Positions 8,151 to 15,461 are shown, counted from the stretch's first letter. The stretch is DNA of 33,705 bases from Granulicella sp. (GCA_003133205.1 PKWK01000250.1:1-33705), one strand, 5' to 3'. Notes: generated by a model not told the origin, from the sequence alone. Numbers and translations: made by a program.

Positions 8151-9593
8151 ATGTCTCAGTTCAGTAAGTTAGAGAAGGCCCTTCGTCCGGTTCTCTTCTA
8201 TGGGAACAACTGGATCAGCCTGATCGGCGGAGCGCTGACGAGCGCATCGGCCTTTGTCCTGATCGGCTTCTGGGTGGTGGCCTTCTTTGGGCATGGCGGC
8301 ACCAACAACCCTTACATCGGCCTCGTTGTCGACCTGTTCCTTCCCGGGCTGTTTGTCCTGGGGCTGATCCTCATTCCCATCGGCATCTGGCTGCGGCACA
8401 AGAATCTCCAGGCGCTGGGTGAACTGCCTTCGGTTTATCCGGAGATCGACCTCAAGGATCCGGTGTTCCGGCGTGGGATTGAAGTCGTCCTCGCGGCCAC
8501 GTTCATCAACTTTGTCATCGTGGGCACGGCGAGTTATCGCGGCATCTCGTACATGGATTCGCCGAATTTCTGCGGCCAGACCTGTCATGTGATGGCTCCG
8601 CAATGGACCGCGTACCAGGTCTCTCCGCACTCGCATGTGGCCTGCGTGGAGTGCCACATCGGCTCTGGAGTTTCCGCAGCCGTGCAAGCCAAGGTGAACG
8701 GCACGAAGCAGCTCATCGAAGTGACGCTCAATACCTATCCGAGCCCCATCCGGGCTTCGCTGTCTGCGTTGCGGCCGGCGCGCGCGACCTGCGAAGAGTG
8801 CCACTCGCCGACCAGGTTTGTCGGGGAGAAGCTGCTGGTAGAGACTTCCTTTGGCGATGATGAAAAGAACTCCGCGACGCGTACGGTGCTGGTGCTGCAC
8901 CTTGGCGGGGTCGATTCGCTCTCTCACCTCAGCGGCATCCATGGACACCACCTCGATCGATACGAATATGTGGCCAGCGACGCCACCAATCAGAACATCA
9001 TTGCAGTGAATAAACATAATCCGGATGGATCCATCACCCAGTACGTGAGCTCCGATTGGAAGGGGCCCGTCACTGGCGTGACGCGAGAGATGGACTGCAT
9101 GGATTGCCACAACCAGGCGACTCACGTCTTCCAAACTCCGCAGGATGCAATTAGCGAAGCTATGCTGGACGGCAGCCCCAATCCTGCGCTGCCGTTCGTG
9201 CACAAGAAAGGGCTGGAGCTGATTCAGGCGCAATATGCGTCACAGGCGGACGCGGCCACGAAGATCACGTCGGGGCTGGACGACTTCTACCGTTCGCAAT
9301 ATCCCGCAATATGGACCGGTCAGCGCGGCCAGGTGGACGCTGCTGCGAAGACGTTGATCGCCATCTACAACCGGAATATCTTCCCCGGTATGAAGGTGAC
9401 GTGGGGGAGTTATCCCAACAATATTGGGCATAACTCGTTCCCTGGCTGCTTCCGCTGCCACGACGGCAACCACACTTCCAAGGATGGCAAGACGATCACG
9501 AACGACTGCTCAGTCTGCCATAATCTGCTGGCGGTCGACGAGGCGAATCCGAAGCAGTTGTCGGATCTCGGGCTGCAACAACCGGGCCAGTAG
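8151..9593 (+). CDS. NapC/NirT-like multihaem inner-membrane cytochrome (ImcH-like layout)
   Basis: The 480-residue protein starts with three hydrophobic helices (about 20-47, 56-82, 109-128), followed by a periplasmic haem domain. Haem motifs are an unusual CGQTCH (CX3CH) at 141-146, then CVECH 165, CEECH 214, CMDCH 316, CFRCH 433 and CSVCH 453, six in all. The segment YMDSPNFCGQTCHVMAPQWTAY aligns with the first haem of NapC/NirT/NrfH quinol dehydrogenases, where the motif is CxxCH with a following Met. Three N-terminal helices plus a NapC-type domain and extra haems recall Geobacter ImcH, an inner-membrane cytochrome needed for high-potential electron acceptors. That comparison is from memory of the family layout. 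The stop lies one base from the convergent TPR gene. Confidence 0.75.
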   Translation: MSQFSKLEKALRPVLFYGNNWISLIGGALTSASAFVLIGFWVVAFFGHGGTNNPYIGLVVDLFLPGLFVLGLILIPIGIWLRHKNLQALGELPSVYPEIDLKDPVFRRGIEVVLAATFINFVIVGTASYRGISYMDSPNFCGQTCHVMAPQWTAYQVSPHSHVACVECHIGSGVSAAVQAKVNGTKQLIEVTLNTYPSPIRASLSALRPARATCEECHSPTRFVGEKLLVETSFGDDEKNSATRTVLVLHLGGVDSLSHLSGIHGHHLDRYEYVASDATNQNIIAVNKHNPDGSITQYVSSDWKGPVTGVTREMDCMDCHNQATHVFQTPQDAISEAMLDGSPNPALPFVHKKGLELIQAQYASQADAATKITSGLDDFYRSQYPAIWTGQRGQVDAAAKTLIAIYNRNIFPGMKVTWGSYPNNIGHNSFPGCFRCHDGNHTSKDGKTITNDCSVCHNLLAVDEANPKQLSDLGLQQPGQ

Positions 9594-9594
9594 C

Positions 9595-9909
9595 CTAGCG
9601 CCCGGCGAGTTCCTCGCGCATGGCTTCCATTTCGGCGAGAGCGTGCTGGTTGTTGCTTCGGTTGGCGGCGGCGATGCCTTCATGCAGGCGGGCCAGCGCG
9701 GCGTCGGTACGGCCGAGCGTGACCAGGGTCTGCGCAGACATCTGGTACGCGGGCACGTAATCGGGATTATGACCGAGGAGGGTGGCGAACTCGGTTAGGG
9801 CGACTTCTGGGTTGCCGCGCGAGATGTGCTCCATGGCGAGGCCATAGCGAGCGAATGCGTTGGCGGGATCGAGCTGAAGGATTTCGTTGAGCGCGGCTAG
9901 CTTGTCCAT
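9595..9909 (-). CDS. Small TPR-repeat protein
   Basis: The 104-residue protein consists of about three tetratricopeptide units: residues 1-32 (LQLDPANAFARYGLAMEH), 33-67 (NPEVALTEFATLLGHNPDYV) and 68-102 (GRTDAALARLHEGI). The alternating small/aromatic pattern with Pro after the second helix is typical. There is no signal peptide, so it is probably cytoplasmic. Such short TPR proteins act as protein-binding adaptors; no partner can be named. It is convergent with the NapC/NirT-like gene, with a single base between the two stop codons, and divergent from the thioesterase gene. Confidence 0.78.
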   Translation of the reverse strand: MDKLAALNEILQLDPANAFARYGLAMEHISRGNPEVALTEFATLLGHNPDYVPAYQMSAQTLVTLGRTDAALARLHEGIAAANRSNNQHALAEMEAMREELAGR

Positions 9910-9965
9910 AGCTCGATTCTAGTGCCGCTGCGGTTATCGCAGTTTGTGGGATTTAGAATGGAAGC

Positions 9966-10490
9966 ATGAGTGACGAAATGGTCGTGTCGCGGACGGTGGC
10001 TGAGTCGCAGGCGGAGCGGAGCGAGATCATCTTTCCGGCGGACTCGAATGCGCTGGGAAATCTGTTTGGCGGTCGTTTGATGCAGTTTATCGATCTGGTG
10101 GGCGCGGTGGCGGCGGTGCGTCATTCGCGGGCGATCGTGGTGACGGCATCGATGGACCATTCAGACTTTGTGGCTCCTGTCCATGTGGGCGATCTGCTGA
10201 TTCTGAAGGCCAGCGTGAACCGGGCGTTCCGCACCAGCATGGAGGTTGGGGTGAGGGCGATGGTGGAAGACGCGCGTGGGCAGACGCTGCGGCATGTTTC
10301 GTCGTCCTACGTGACTTATGTCGCGGTGGACCGAGAGGGGCGCCCGATCCCGGTGCCGTGCGTGATTCCGGAGTCCGAGCACCAGAAGCGGCGGTTCGCG
10401 GACGCGGGCCGGCGGAGAGAGATGCGGGCTGAGGAGACGCAGCGGGCGAAGGAGACTCGAGCGGCGCTTGGGGCTGGATGGCATGTTTAG
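9966..10490 (+). CDS. Acyl-CoA thioesterase, hotdog fold (YciA/BFIT type)
   Basis: The 174-residue protein carries the hotdog thioesterase block NALGNLFGGRLMQFIDLVGAVAA, in which Asn and the following Gly-Gly-helix-Asp form the active site of the YciA/ACOT family. MDHSDFVAPVHVGDLLILKASV is the second conserved strand pair. It hydrolyses acyl-CoA to free acid and CoA, usually as a hexamer. A basic, charged tail (about 140-165, rich in Arg and Glu) extends beyond the fold and is probably helical. The start lies in TTTAGAATGGAAGCATG. No neighbour suggests a specific pathway. Confidence 0.88.
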   Translation: MSDEMVVSRTVAESQAERSEIIFPADSNALGNLFGGRLMQFIDLVGAVAAVRHSRAIVVTASMDHSDFVAPVHVGDLLILKASVNRAFRTSMEVGVRAMVEDARGQTLRHVSSSYVTYVAVDREGRPIPVPCVIPESEHQKRRFADAGRRREMRAEETQRAKETRAALGAGWHV

Positions 10491-10539
10491 TTGTTCGTTG
10501 TGAGCAAGTACAGACTGCGTTGGCGCAGAGGAGATTTGA

Positions 10540-11376
10540 ATGGGACATATGGGAGCAGGAGCGCCGCAGGGTCCGCAGCCTTTGCCTGGAATTGGGCACG
10601 TGGTGGCGGTGGGCAGCGGCAAGGGCGGCGTTGGCAAGACTACGGTTGCGGTGAACCTGGCGGTTGCGCTGGGCAAGCTCGGCTATCGCGTGGGGCTGAT
10701 CGACGCGGACATCTACGGGCCAAACGTGCCGATGATGATGGGCATGACGCGGCAACCCAGCATTGTGGCCGGGGACCGCATCGGGCCGCTGCTGGCGCAT
10801 GGCGTGAAGTTCATCTCGGTGGGTCTGATCTCGCCGGGCGACAAGCCGATGGTGATGCGCGGGCCGATGCTGCACCAGATCATCCGGCAGTTTATCCAGC
10901 AGGTGGAGTGGGGCGAGCTGGATTTCCTGATCGTCGACCTGCCTCCGGGCACGGGCGATGTGGTGATCTCGCTGGTGCAGACGGTTCCGCTGACCGGCGC
11001 GATCGTCGTGTCGACGCCGAGCGACGTGAGCCTGCAGGACGCGCGCAAGGCGATCGAGATGTTCGGGCAGGTGAAGGTGGAGGTGATCGGGATTGTGGAG
11101 AACATGAGCCACTTCACGTGCCCGCACTGCCAGCAGGTGATTGACATCTTTTCCAGCGGCGGTGCGGAGCGGACGGCGCAGCAGTTTGGGCTGGAGTTTC
11201 TGGGCGCGCTGGAGCTTGATCCGGCGATCCGGTCGGGCGGCGACCGCGGGCTTCCTGTGACGCTGGCCGGGCCGGACAGCGAGTTGGCGAAGCCGTTCTT
11301 CGAGGTGGCGCGGAAGGTCGCGGCAAAGGCTCAGGAGATTGCCGGGGAGACCGAGCCGATTCTCGAGATATCGTAG
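10540..11376 (+). CDS. mrp: Mrp/NBP35-type P-loop ATPase, Fe-S cluster carrier
   Basis: The 278-residue protein has the deviant Walker A GSGKGGVGKTT (residues 25-35), the Mrp block DADIYGPNVPMMMG (55-68), VDLPPGTGD (132-140) and a C-terminal CPHC (194-197) which binds the bridging Fe-S cluster in the dimer. These are the hallmarks of Mrp/ApbC carriers that deliver Fe-S clusters to apoproteins. The N-terminal DUF59/MIP18 domain found in many Mrp proteins is absent: the Walker A lies only 25 residues from the start. It is followed by a long gene-free stretch. Co-occurrence with a haem-protein cluster may be incidental. Confidence 0.92.
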   Translation: MGHMGAGAPQGPQPLPGIGHVVAVGSGKGGVGKTTVAVNLAVALGKLGYRVGLIDADIYGPNVPMMMGMTRQPSIVAGDRIGPLLAHGVKFISVGLISPGDKPMVMRGPMLHQIIRQFIQQVEWGELDFLIVDLPPGTGDVVISLVQTVPLTGAIVVSTPSDVSLQDARKAIEMFGQVKVEVIGIVENMSHFTCPHCQQVIDIFSSGGAERTAQQFGLEFLGALELDPAIRSGGDRGLPVTLAGPDSELAKPFFEVARKVAAKAQEIAGETEPILEIS

Positions 11377-11394
11377 GGCAGGTTCGCGGTTCGA

Positions 11395-11412
11395 GGGGGT
11401 ACCCCTACCCCC
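11395..11412 (+). terminator. GC hairpin after mrp
   Basis: GGGGGTA (11395-11401) and TACCCCC (11406-11412) form a perfect seven-base-pair stem with a CCCC loop, 19 bases after the mrp stop. There is no T-run, so it is either a weak terminator or part of the repeat-rich element that follows. Confidence 0.4.
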
Positions 11413-11424
11413 GTACTTAGGTCC

Positions 11425-11501
11425 TAAAGTATTCCCTTCTAAATGGCTTAAGTTCGGACCGGCGGTATATACCAACTGTAAAGTATCCAGAATAAGGACT
11501 T
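11425..11501 (+). repeat. Degenerate TAAAGTAT direct repeat, two copies
   Basis: Copy 1 (11425-11450) starts TAAAGTATTCCCTTCTAAAT and copy 2 (11479-11501) starts TAAAGTATCCAGAATAAGGA. They share the TAAAGTATYC head and a TAA-RGG-CTT tail and lie 28 bases apart. AT-rich units of this kind recur in intergenic regions of acidobacterial genomes as far as I recall; that comparison is from memory. Confidence 0.4.
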
Positions 11502-11517
11502 CGTGAGGTCAAACGCG

Positions 11518-11602
11518 AAAGGCTGCGGGCTTCCACACCAGCCGGTAAACCGCCCGGGGACCCCGGGGGTTTGCGCGTGGGCGCTCACCTTGCAGCCTTT
11601 TT
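11518..11602 (+). ncRNA. Candidate structured small RNA with intrinsic-terminator-like end
   Basis: AAAGGCTGC (11518-11526) is fully complementary to GCAGCCTTT (11592-11600), which runs into TTTTT. Inside it, GGGCTTCCAC and GTGGGCGCTC can extend the closing helix imperfectly, and AAACCGCCCGG against CCGGGGGTTT forms a strong apical hairpin with one bulge. The result is a compact rod of about 85 bases ending like a Rho-independent terminator. No known RNA family is recognised and no clear promoter is seen upstream. It could instead be a large terminator or a mobile palindromic repeat. Confidence 0.35.
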
Positions 11603-12148
11603 ATCTTTACTAACTACCTTAATTCTATCCGGTGGAGCATAACTACTATGCCAACTATTTTTGCGAGCTTAGGTTGGTGTAAGTGTCTGATGAAGTTTGA
11701 GTTGCGGGACGAAAATAAACATAGTTGTGAGCGGAAAGGCTTGACAGCAATTATGGTCCGGAGCGGAGCAGCCGACGTCGCTATGCAATCACGATTTTGG
11801 GTGGGTGCCCGGAGTGACTAACCCCACGATAAACGAGCGACTTCGTCGGCTCGTTGATTATGGGGCACCCTGGTGGCAGGGCAATCGCATTTGGAATTTC
11901 ACAGCCTGCGGAATCATCTGTTCCGCGGCACGGTCATGGATCTGAGGCGAGGCAAGCAGATTTCGGAGGGCAGAGATTACTGGCTTGGTTCATTCCGGCG
12001 GGGTCTCGGGAGGTTTGGCAATCAAAAGCAATTGCGTTCCAGTCAAAAACACTCCTCCATCTAGGCCAGTTTTCAAATGCGATTGCCCTGACCCTGGTGG
12101 GCGTCGGGGTTGACGGATGGAATAAACTGGATAGAGAGGTGGTACGGG

Positions 12149-13294
12149 ATGGCGGAGGCGGAGCGGATAACGGCGCGGCAGCGGGCGATCCTGACGGCCA
12201 TCGTCGAGAACTATATTGAGACGGGCGAGCCGGTGGGCTCGGGGACGATCGCCGGGACGATTGCGCGGGTGCAGGCAGGTGGTGGGCACGGGGCAGGCCT
12301 GAGTTCGGCTACGGTGCGGAATGAGATGGCGGAGCTGGCGAACGAAGGGCTGCTGGAACAGCCACATACGTCGGCGGGACGGGTGCCGACGGCGCGGGCC
12401 TTCCGGATGTATGTGGAGCGGTTGAGCGGGGAGGCAGGCCTGGCCGGCGGCGGGGGGCTGGGCGACGGGCTGCTGGGTGGCGGGCTGGTGGGTGGGGAAC
12501 GAGGCCGGATTCAGTCGCAGATCGATTCGAGTTTTGCGGGAGTTTCCGGGACGCACGCGATGCTGGAGCGGACGAGCCATGTGCTGGCTACCGTTTCCAG
12601 CGGGGTGGGCGTGGCGGTGGCTCTGGTGGCCGGCGGAGATACGCTGGAGCATGTGCACTTTTCGCGGCTGGGGAACGGCCGGGTGCTGGCGGTGGTGGTG
12701 ACCAGTTCGGGGCTGGTGCGGGACCGGATGCTGACGCTGGATGTGGATGTTTCGGCGCAGGAGCTGGAGGTGGCGTCGAACTTTCTGAACGAGCACTTTC
12801 GCGGATGGAGCATTGAGCGGGTGCGGGCGGAGATTGGCAGGCTGGTGGAGCGGGAGCGCAGCGAGTATCAACGGCTGCTGACTTCGGTGGAGCAGTTGTG
12901 GGTGGGTGCGGTTCCGGATGGCGGCGCGGGCGTGCAGACGGTGTATGTAGAGGGCGTGGCGAACCTGCTGGGTGGGCGGGCCGTGGGGAGTGCGGAGGAT
13001 ATGGCTCGGCTGCGCGAGGTGCTGGCGGCGCTGGAGGCGAAGCAGAGGCTGGTGGAGTTGCTGGATGCGTATATCGATGCGAAACAGGAGTCGGTGCGGG
13101 TGATCTTCGACCTGGAGGAACATGCGCCGGAGATGGCGGGGCTGGTGCTGATTGCGGCGCCGGCGAGGATGGCGGGAGATGGGCGGGGAACGGTGGGAGT
13201 GATCGGGCCGAAGCGGATGCATTACGAGAACACGATGAATGCGGTGAGTTATATTGCGCAGGTGTTTGAGCGGATGCTGCATCCTACGGCGTAG
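12149..13294 (+). CDS. hrcA: Heat-inducible transcription repressor HrcA
   Basis: From ATG 12149 (GAGAGGTGG about six bases ahead) the protein has 381 residues. The N-terminal winged helix begins RITARQRAILTAIVENYIET and continues with LSSATVRNEMAELANEGLLEQPHTSAGRVPT, the most conserved HrcA segment; the C-terminus has GVIGPKRMHYENTMNAVSYI, also diagnostic. HrcA binds CIRCE operators upstream of groESL/dnaK genes and releases them on heat shock, with GroEL assisting its folding. A glycine-rich insert (AGGGGLGDGLLGGGLVGGE) lies between DNA-binding and central domains. It heads hrcA-grpE-dnaJ. The frame stays open upstream to TTG 12110, which is less likely as a start. No CIRCE is visible nearby. 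Confidence 0.95.
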   Translation: MAEAERITARQRAILTAIVENYIETGEPVGSGTIAGTIARVQAGGGHGAGLSSATVRNEMAELANEGLLEQPHTSAGRVPTARAFRMYVERLSGEAGLAGGGGLGDGLLGGGLVGGERGRIQSQIDSSFAGVSGTHAMLERTSHVLATVSSGVGVAVALVAGGDTLEHVHFSRLGNGRVLAVVVTSSGLVRDRMLTLDVDVSAQELEVASNFLNEHFRGWSIERVRAEIGRLVERERSEYQRLLTSVEQLWVGAVPDGGAGVQTVYVEGVANLLGGRAVGSAEDMARLREVLAALEAKQRLVELLDAYIDAKQESVRVIFDLEEHAPEMAGLVLIAAPARMAGDGRGTVGVIGPKRMHYENTMNAVSYIAQVFERMLHPTA

Positions 13295-13304
13295 TGAAGT
13301 GATG

Positions 13305-13334
13305 AGTGCTCAGTGGTAAGTGGTAAGTGGTAAG
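13305..13334. repeat. GTGGTAAGT-type dispersed repeat, copy 1
   Basis: The stretch reads CAGTGGTAAG then TGGTAAGTGGTAAG, a run of seven-base TGGTAAG units just after hrcA. Related runs, with TGGTCAG alternating, occur at 14146, 16715, 17361 and 21149. Confidence 0.7.
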
Positions 13335-13383
13335 AGAAAGCCAGAACAAAGGCGAAATACGGGGATTCTTCGCTACGCTCAGA

Positions 13384-13428
13384 ATGACAAGCAGTGGGCG
13401 CTCAGGATGACAAGCAGTGGGCGCTCAG
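13384..13428. repeat. 22-base tandem direct repeat
   Basis: The unit ATGACAAGCAGTGGGCGCTC followed by AG occurs twice, at 13384-13405 and 13407-13428, one base apart. A third ATGAC begins at 13430. The stretch just before (GATTCTTCGCTACGCTCAGA) resembles the ATTCCCTTCGGGAATGACAA units near 14200 and 19190. It contributes no coding sequence and lies between hrcA and grpE. Confidence 0.75.
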
Positions 13429-13563
13429 AATGACGAACGCTTTTGCGAGCGAACAGGCGGTAGTGATTGAGAGGGTGAGATGGCCAGGCAGTGGGGTAAG
13501 GTCGCGCGATGGGCTGGAATCGGCAACAATGGTAGTGAGGGTAGTTTGAGGAGCGATGACGGG

Positions 13564-14166
13564 ATGGTAGAGGACACGATGGTGCAGGGAACTGAGGAGA
13601 AGGAGTTGGCGCGGGAGAGCGCTGAGGAGACGACGGGCGGATCGCAGGCCGCAGGCGCTGGTGGGGAGGGAAGCGCCGATCCGGTTGCGCCCGCCGGGCT
13701 GTTGACGACTGAGTTGGAGCAGATACGCGGAGAGCGCGATCAGTTGCTGGACCGGCTGGCGCGGCTGCAGGCGGAGTTTGAGAACTCTCGGCGGCGCGAG
13801 GTAAAGGAGCGGGCGGACCTGCGGGATTATGCGGTGCAGAGTGCGGTCGAGCCGTTTCTGGGAGTGATGGACAACTTCCAACTGGCGCTGAAGTCGGGCG
13901 GCACGGCGGCGCAACTGCGCACGGGAGTGGAACTGATTCTGAAGCAGATGGAAGAGGCTCTGCGCGGGCTGAACGTGCAGCCGGTGGAGACGGTGGGGAC
14001 GCAGTTCGACCCGCGAATCCACGAGGCGCTGGGGAGCATCGAAACGACGGAGTTCCCGGACCACCAGGTGTTGGAGGAGATTCGGCGCGGGTACAAAATT
14101 CGCGAGAAGTTGCTGCGACCGGCGTTGGTGAGGATTGCGGCGAATAGTGCAGTGGTCAGTGATTAG
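13564..14166 (+). CDS. grpE: Nucleotide exchange factor GrpE
   Basis: From ATG 13564 (GAGGAG ten bases ahead) the protein has 200 residues: an acidic disordered N-terminus, a long coiled coil (ELEQIRGERDQLLDRLARLQ onwards, reading into AEFENSRRREVKERADLRDY), and a C-terminal beta wing with the family block PVETVGTQFDPRIHEALG and VLEEIRRGYKIREKLLRPA. GrpE releases ADP from DnaK. The frame extends upstream to 13480 but that segment lacks GrpE character. The last residues, AVVSD, and the TAG stop come from a GTGGTCAGT-type repeat that runs through the gene end, suggesting the original C-terminus was replaced. dnaJ follows 161 bases later; dnaK is not in the window. Confidence 0.93.
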   Translation: MVEDTMVQGTEEKELARESAEETTGGSQAAGAGGEGSADPVAPAGLLTTELEQIRGERDQLLDRLARLQAEFENSRRREVKERADLRDYAVQSAVEPFLGVMDNFQLALKSGGTAAQLRTGVELILKQMEEALRGLNVQPVETVGTQFDPRIHEALGSIETTEFPDHQVLEEIRRGYKIREKLLRPALVRIAANSAVVSD

Positions 14167-14183
14167 TGGTCAGTGGTAAGTAA
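14146..14183. repeat. GTGGTCAGT-type dispersed repeat, copy 2, overlapping the grpE stop
   Basis: AGTGCAGTGGTCAGTGATTA and GTGGTCAGTGGTAAGTAAG form one run of the seven-base unit. It covers the last codons and stop codon of grpE (stop at 14164-14166), so the repeat contributes the protein's end. Confidence 0.7.
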
Positions 14184-14190
14184 GAACAAA

Positions 14191-14267
14191 GACAAAATAC
14201 AGAAGCAGATTCCCTTCGGGAATGACAAACAAGAATACAGAAACAGATTCCCTTCGGGAATGACAAG
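14191..14267. repeat. Two copies of an ATTCCCTTCGGGAATGACAA element
   Basis: The units at about 14191-14228 and 14232-14267 share AATACAGAARCAGATTCCCT and then TCGGGAATGACAA. Each contains the short palindrome TTCCC-TTC-GGGAA. A third copy, with TTACGGGAA, lies at 19181-19215 upstream of aroK. They fill most of the grpE-dnaJ gap and resemble small palindromic intergenic elements. Confidence 0.75.
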
Positions 14268-14327
14268 CAAAGGTTCTTTGGTGACGACAAACATAGGGAC
14301 CAGGCAACGGTGGAGACTTCTTAAGAG

Positions 14328-15461
14328 ATGAGTGCGACGGCAAACGTGACCAAGGCTGATTTCTATGAGGTATTGCAAGTTTCGCGCGATGCGAGCGACC
14401 AGGAGCTGAAGACCAGCTACCGGAAGCTTGCCATGCAGTATCATCCGGACCGCAACCCGAACAATCCTGAGGCCGAGGAGCAGTTCAAGGCCTGCAGCGA
14501 GGCGTACCAGGTGCTGAGCGACCCGGAGAAGCGGGCTGCTTACGACCGGTACGGCCACGCGGCGTTCCAGAGCGGCGGGCCGGGTGCGGGCAGTCCGTTT
14601 GGTGGCGCGCAGGATCTGGGGGACATCTTCGGCGATCTGTTTGGCGAGATGTTCAACATGGGCGGCACGCGGCGGGCGTCGCGCATGCAGCGCGGCCGCG
14701 ACCTGCGCTACGACCTGACGCTGGAGTTCGAGCAGGCGGTCTTTGGGACGGAGAAGGAGATCAGCATCCGCCGGATGGAGGCGTGCGACAACTGCGGCGG
14801 GACGGGCAGCGCAAACGGCAAGGCTCCGACGACGTGCACGGGATGCGGCGGGCGCGGGCAGGTGCGGTTCCAGCAGGGATTCTTCTCGGTGGCGAAGACG
14901 TGCGTGCGCTGCGGTGGCACGGGGACGACGATCTCCGATCCGTGTGCGGCGTGCCGTGGCGAGGGTCTGCAGGCGAAGAAGCACGAGATCCTGGTGAAGG
15001 TGCCGGCGGGCGTGGAGCAGGACACGCGGATTCGCTACCAGGGCGAGGGCGAGGCAGGGAGGTTCGGCGGGCCGGCGGGCGATCTGTATGTGGTGCTGAG
15101 CGTGAAGGCGCACAAGTTCTTCGAGCGCGATGGCGATGACCTGCACTGCGTGATTCCGATTTCGTTTCCGCAGGCGGCTCTGGGGACAGAGTTGCAGATT
15201 GAGACGATGGAAGGGCCGGCAGCGATCAAGATTCCCGAGGGAACGCAGAGCGGGCACGAGTTCAAGCTGCGAGGCAAGGGCGTTCCGCACCTGAATGAGC
15301 ACGGCAAGGGCGATTTGATTGTGGAGATTCGCGTGGCGACGCCGTCGAAGCTGAGCAAGACGCAGAAGGAATTGCTGCGGCAGTTGAGCGAGACGATGCA
15401 GGTGGAGAATACGCCGACCAGCAGAAGCTTGTTTGCGAAGATGAAGGATATCTTCAGCTAA
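14328..15461 (+). CDS. dnaJ: Molecular chaperone DnaJ
   Basis: This 377-residue protein has a complete class I Hsp40 layout. The J domain (about 10-75) contains HPD at 39-41, which stimulates DnaK ATPase. A Gly/Phe-rich linker (about 80-112, GAGSPFGGAQDLGDIFGD) follows. Four zinc-binding repeats are present: C153/C156, C170/C173, C192/C195 and C206/C209, each in CxxCxGxG form, except that the fourth is CAACRGEG. The C-terminal substrate-binding domain ends in a conserved KLSKTQKELLRQL helix. Length and domain order are usual for DnaJ. It closes the hrcA-grpE-dnaJ set, though repeats in the gap may separate it from grpE transcriptionally. Confidence 0.96.
   Translation: MSATANVTKADFYEVLQVSRDASDQELKTSYRKLAMQYHPDRNPNNPEAEEQFKACSEAYQVLSDPEKRAAYDRYGHAAFQSGGPGAGSPFGGAQDLGDIFGDLFGEMFNMGGTRRASRMQRGRDLRYDLTLEFEQAVFGTEKEISIRRMEACDNCGGTGSANGKAPTTCTGCGGRGQVRFQQGFFSVAKTCVRCGGTGTTISDPCAACRGEGLQAKKHEILVKVPAGVEQDTRIRYQGEGEAGRFGGPAGDLYVVLSVKAHKFFERDGDDLHCVIPISFPQAALGTELQIETMEGPAAIKIPEGTQSGHEFKLRGKGVPHLNEHGKGDLIVEIRVATPSKLSKTQKELLRQLSETMQVENTPTSRSLFAKMKDIFS

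Larger units (their letters stand above)
11377..12148. other. Gene-free stretch between mrp and hrcA
   Basis: No convincing gene lies in these 772 bases. From left to right it holds a GC hairpin (11395-11412), two degenerate copies of a TAAAGTAT-type repeat (11425-11501), a long-range inverted structure ending in a T-run (11518-11602), an open frame of 57 codons at 11648-11821 with GGTGGAG ten bases ahead but no recognisable family, and a hairpin (11832-11841 with 11845-11855, AACGAGCGAC against GTCGGCTCGTT with one bulge). GGGTGCCC near 11802 and GGGGCACCC near 11862 bracket that hairpin as an outer inverted repeat. The last 250 bases before hrcA show nothing I can name. Confidence 0.5.

Noticed and set aside
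11521..11597. tRNA-like closing stem GGCTGC/GCAGCC of about 77 bases
   Set aside because: No T-loop GTTCRA, no D-loop GG pair and no anticodon arm of the right spacing; better explained as a terminator-ended hairpin RNA.
11741..11746. TTGACA, a perfect -35 hexamer in the mrp-hrcA gap
   Set aside because: No -10-like hexamer occurs 16-18 bases downstream, and the stretch after it is GC-rich.
11990..13282. Long minus-strand open frame of 430 codons opposite hrcA
   Set aside because: It is rich in His, Arg and Pro with no family pattern, and lies antisense to a clear HrcA; such frames are common in GC-rich DNA.
13306..13314. GAGTGCTCA downstream of hrcA, similar to a CIRCE half-site
   Set aside because: The matching TTAGCACTC half nine bases upstream is missing and the site lies after hrcA, in a repeat run.
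13384..13428. Tandem repeats considered as a CRISPR array
   Set aside because: Only two units with a one-base gap, no spacers and no cas genes.
14163..15302. Minus-strand frame of 379 codons opposite dnaJ
   Set aside because: Antisense to an unmistakable DnaJ, with low-complexity Arg/Leu/Ala composition.
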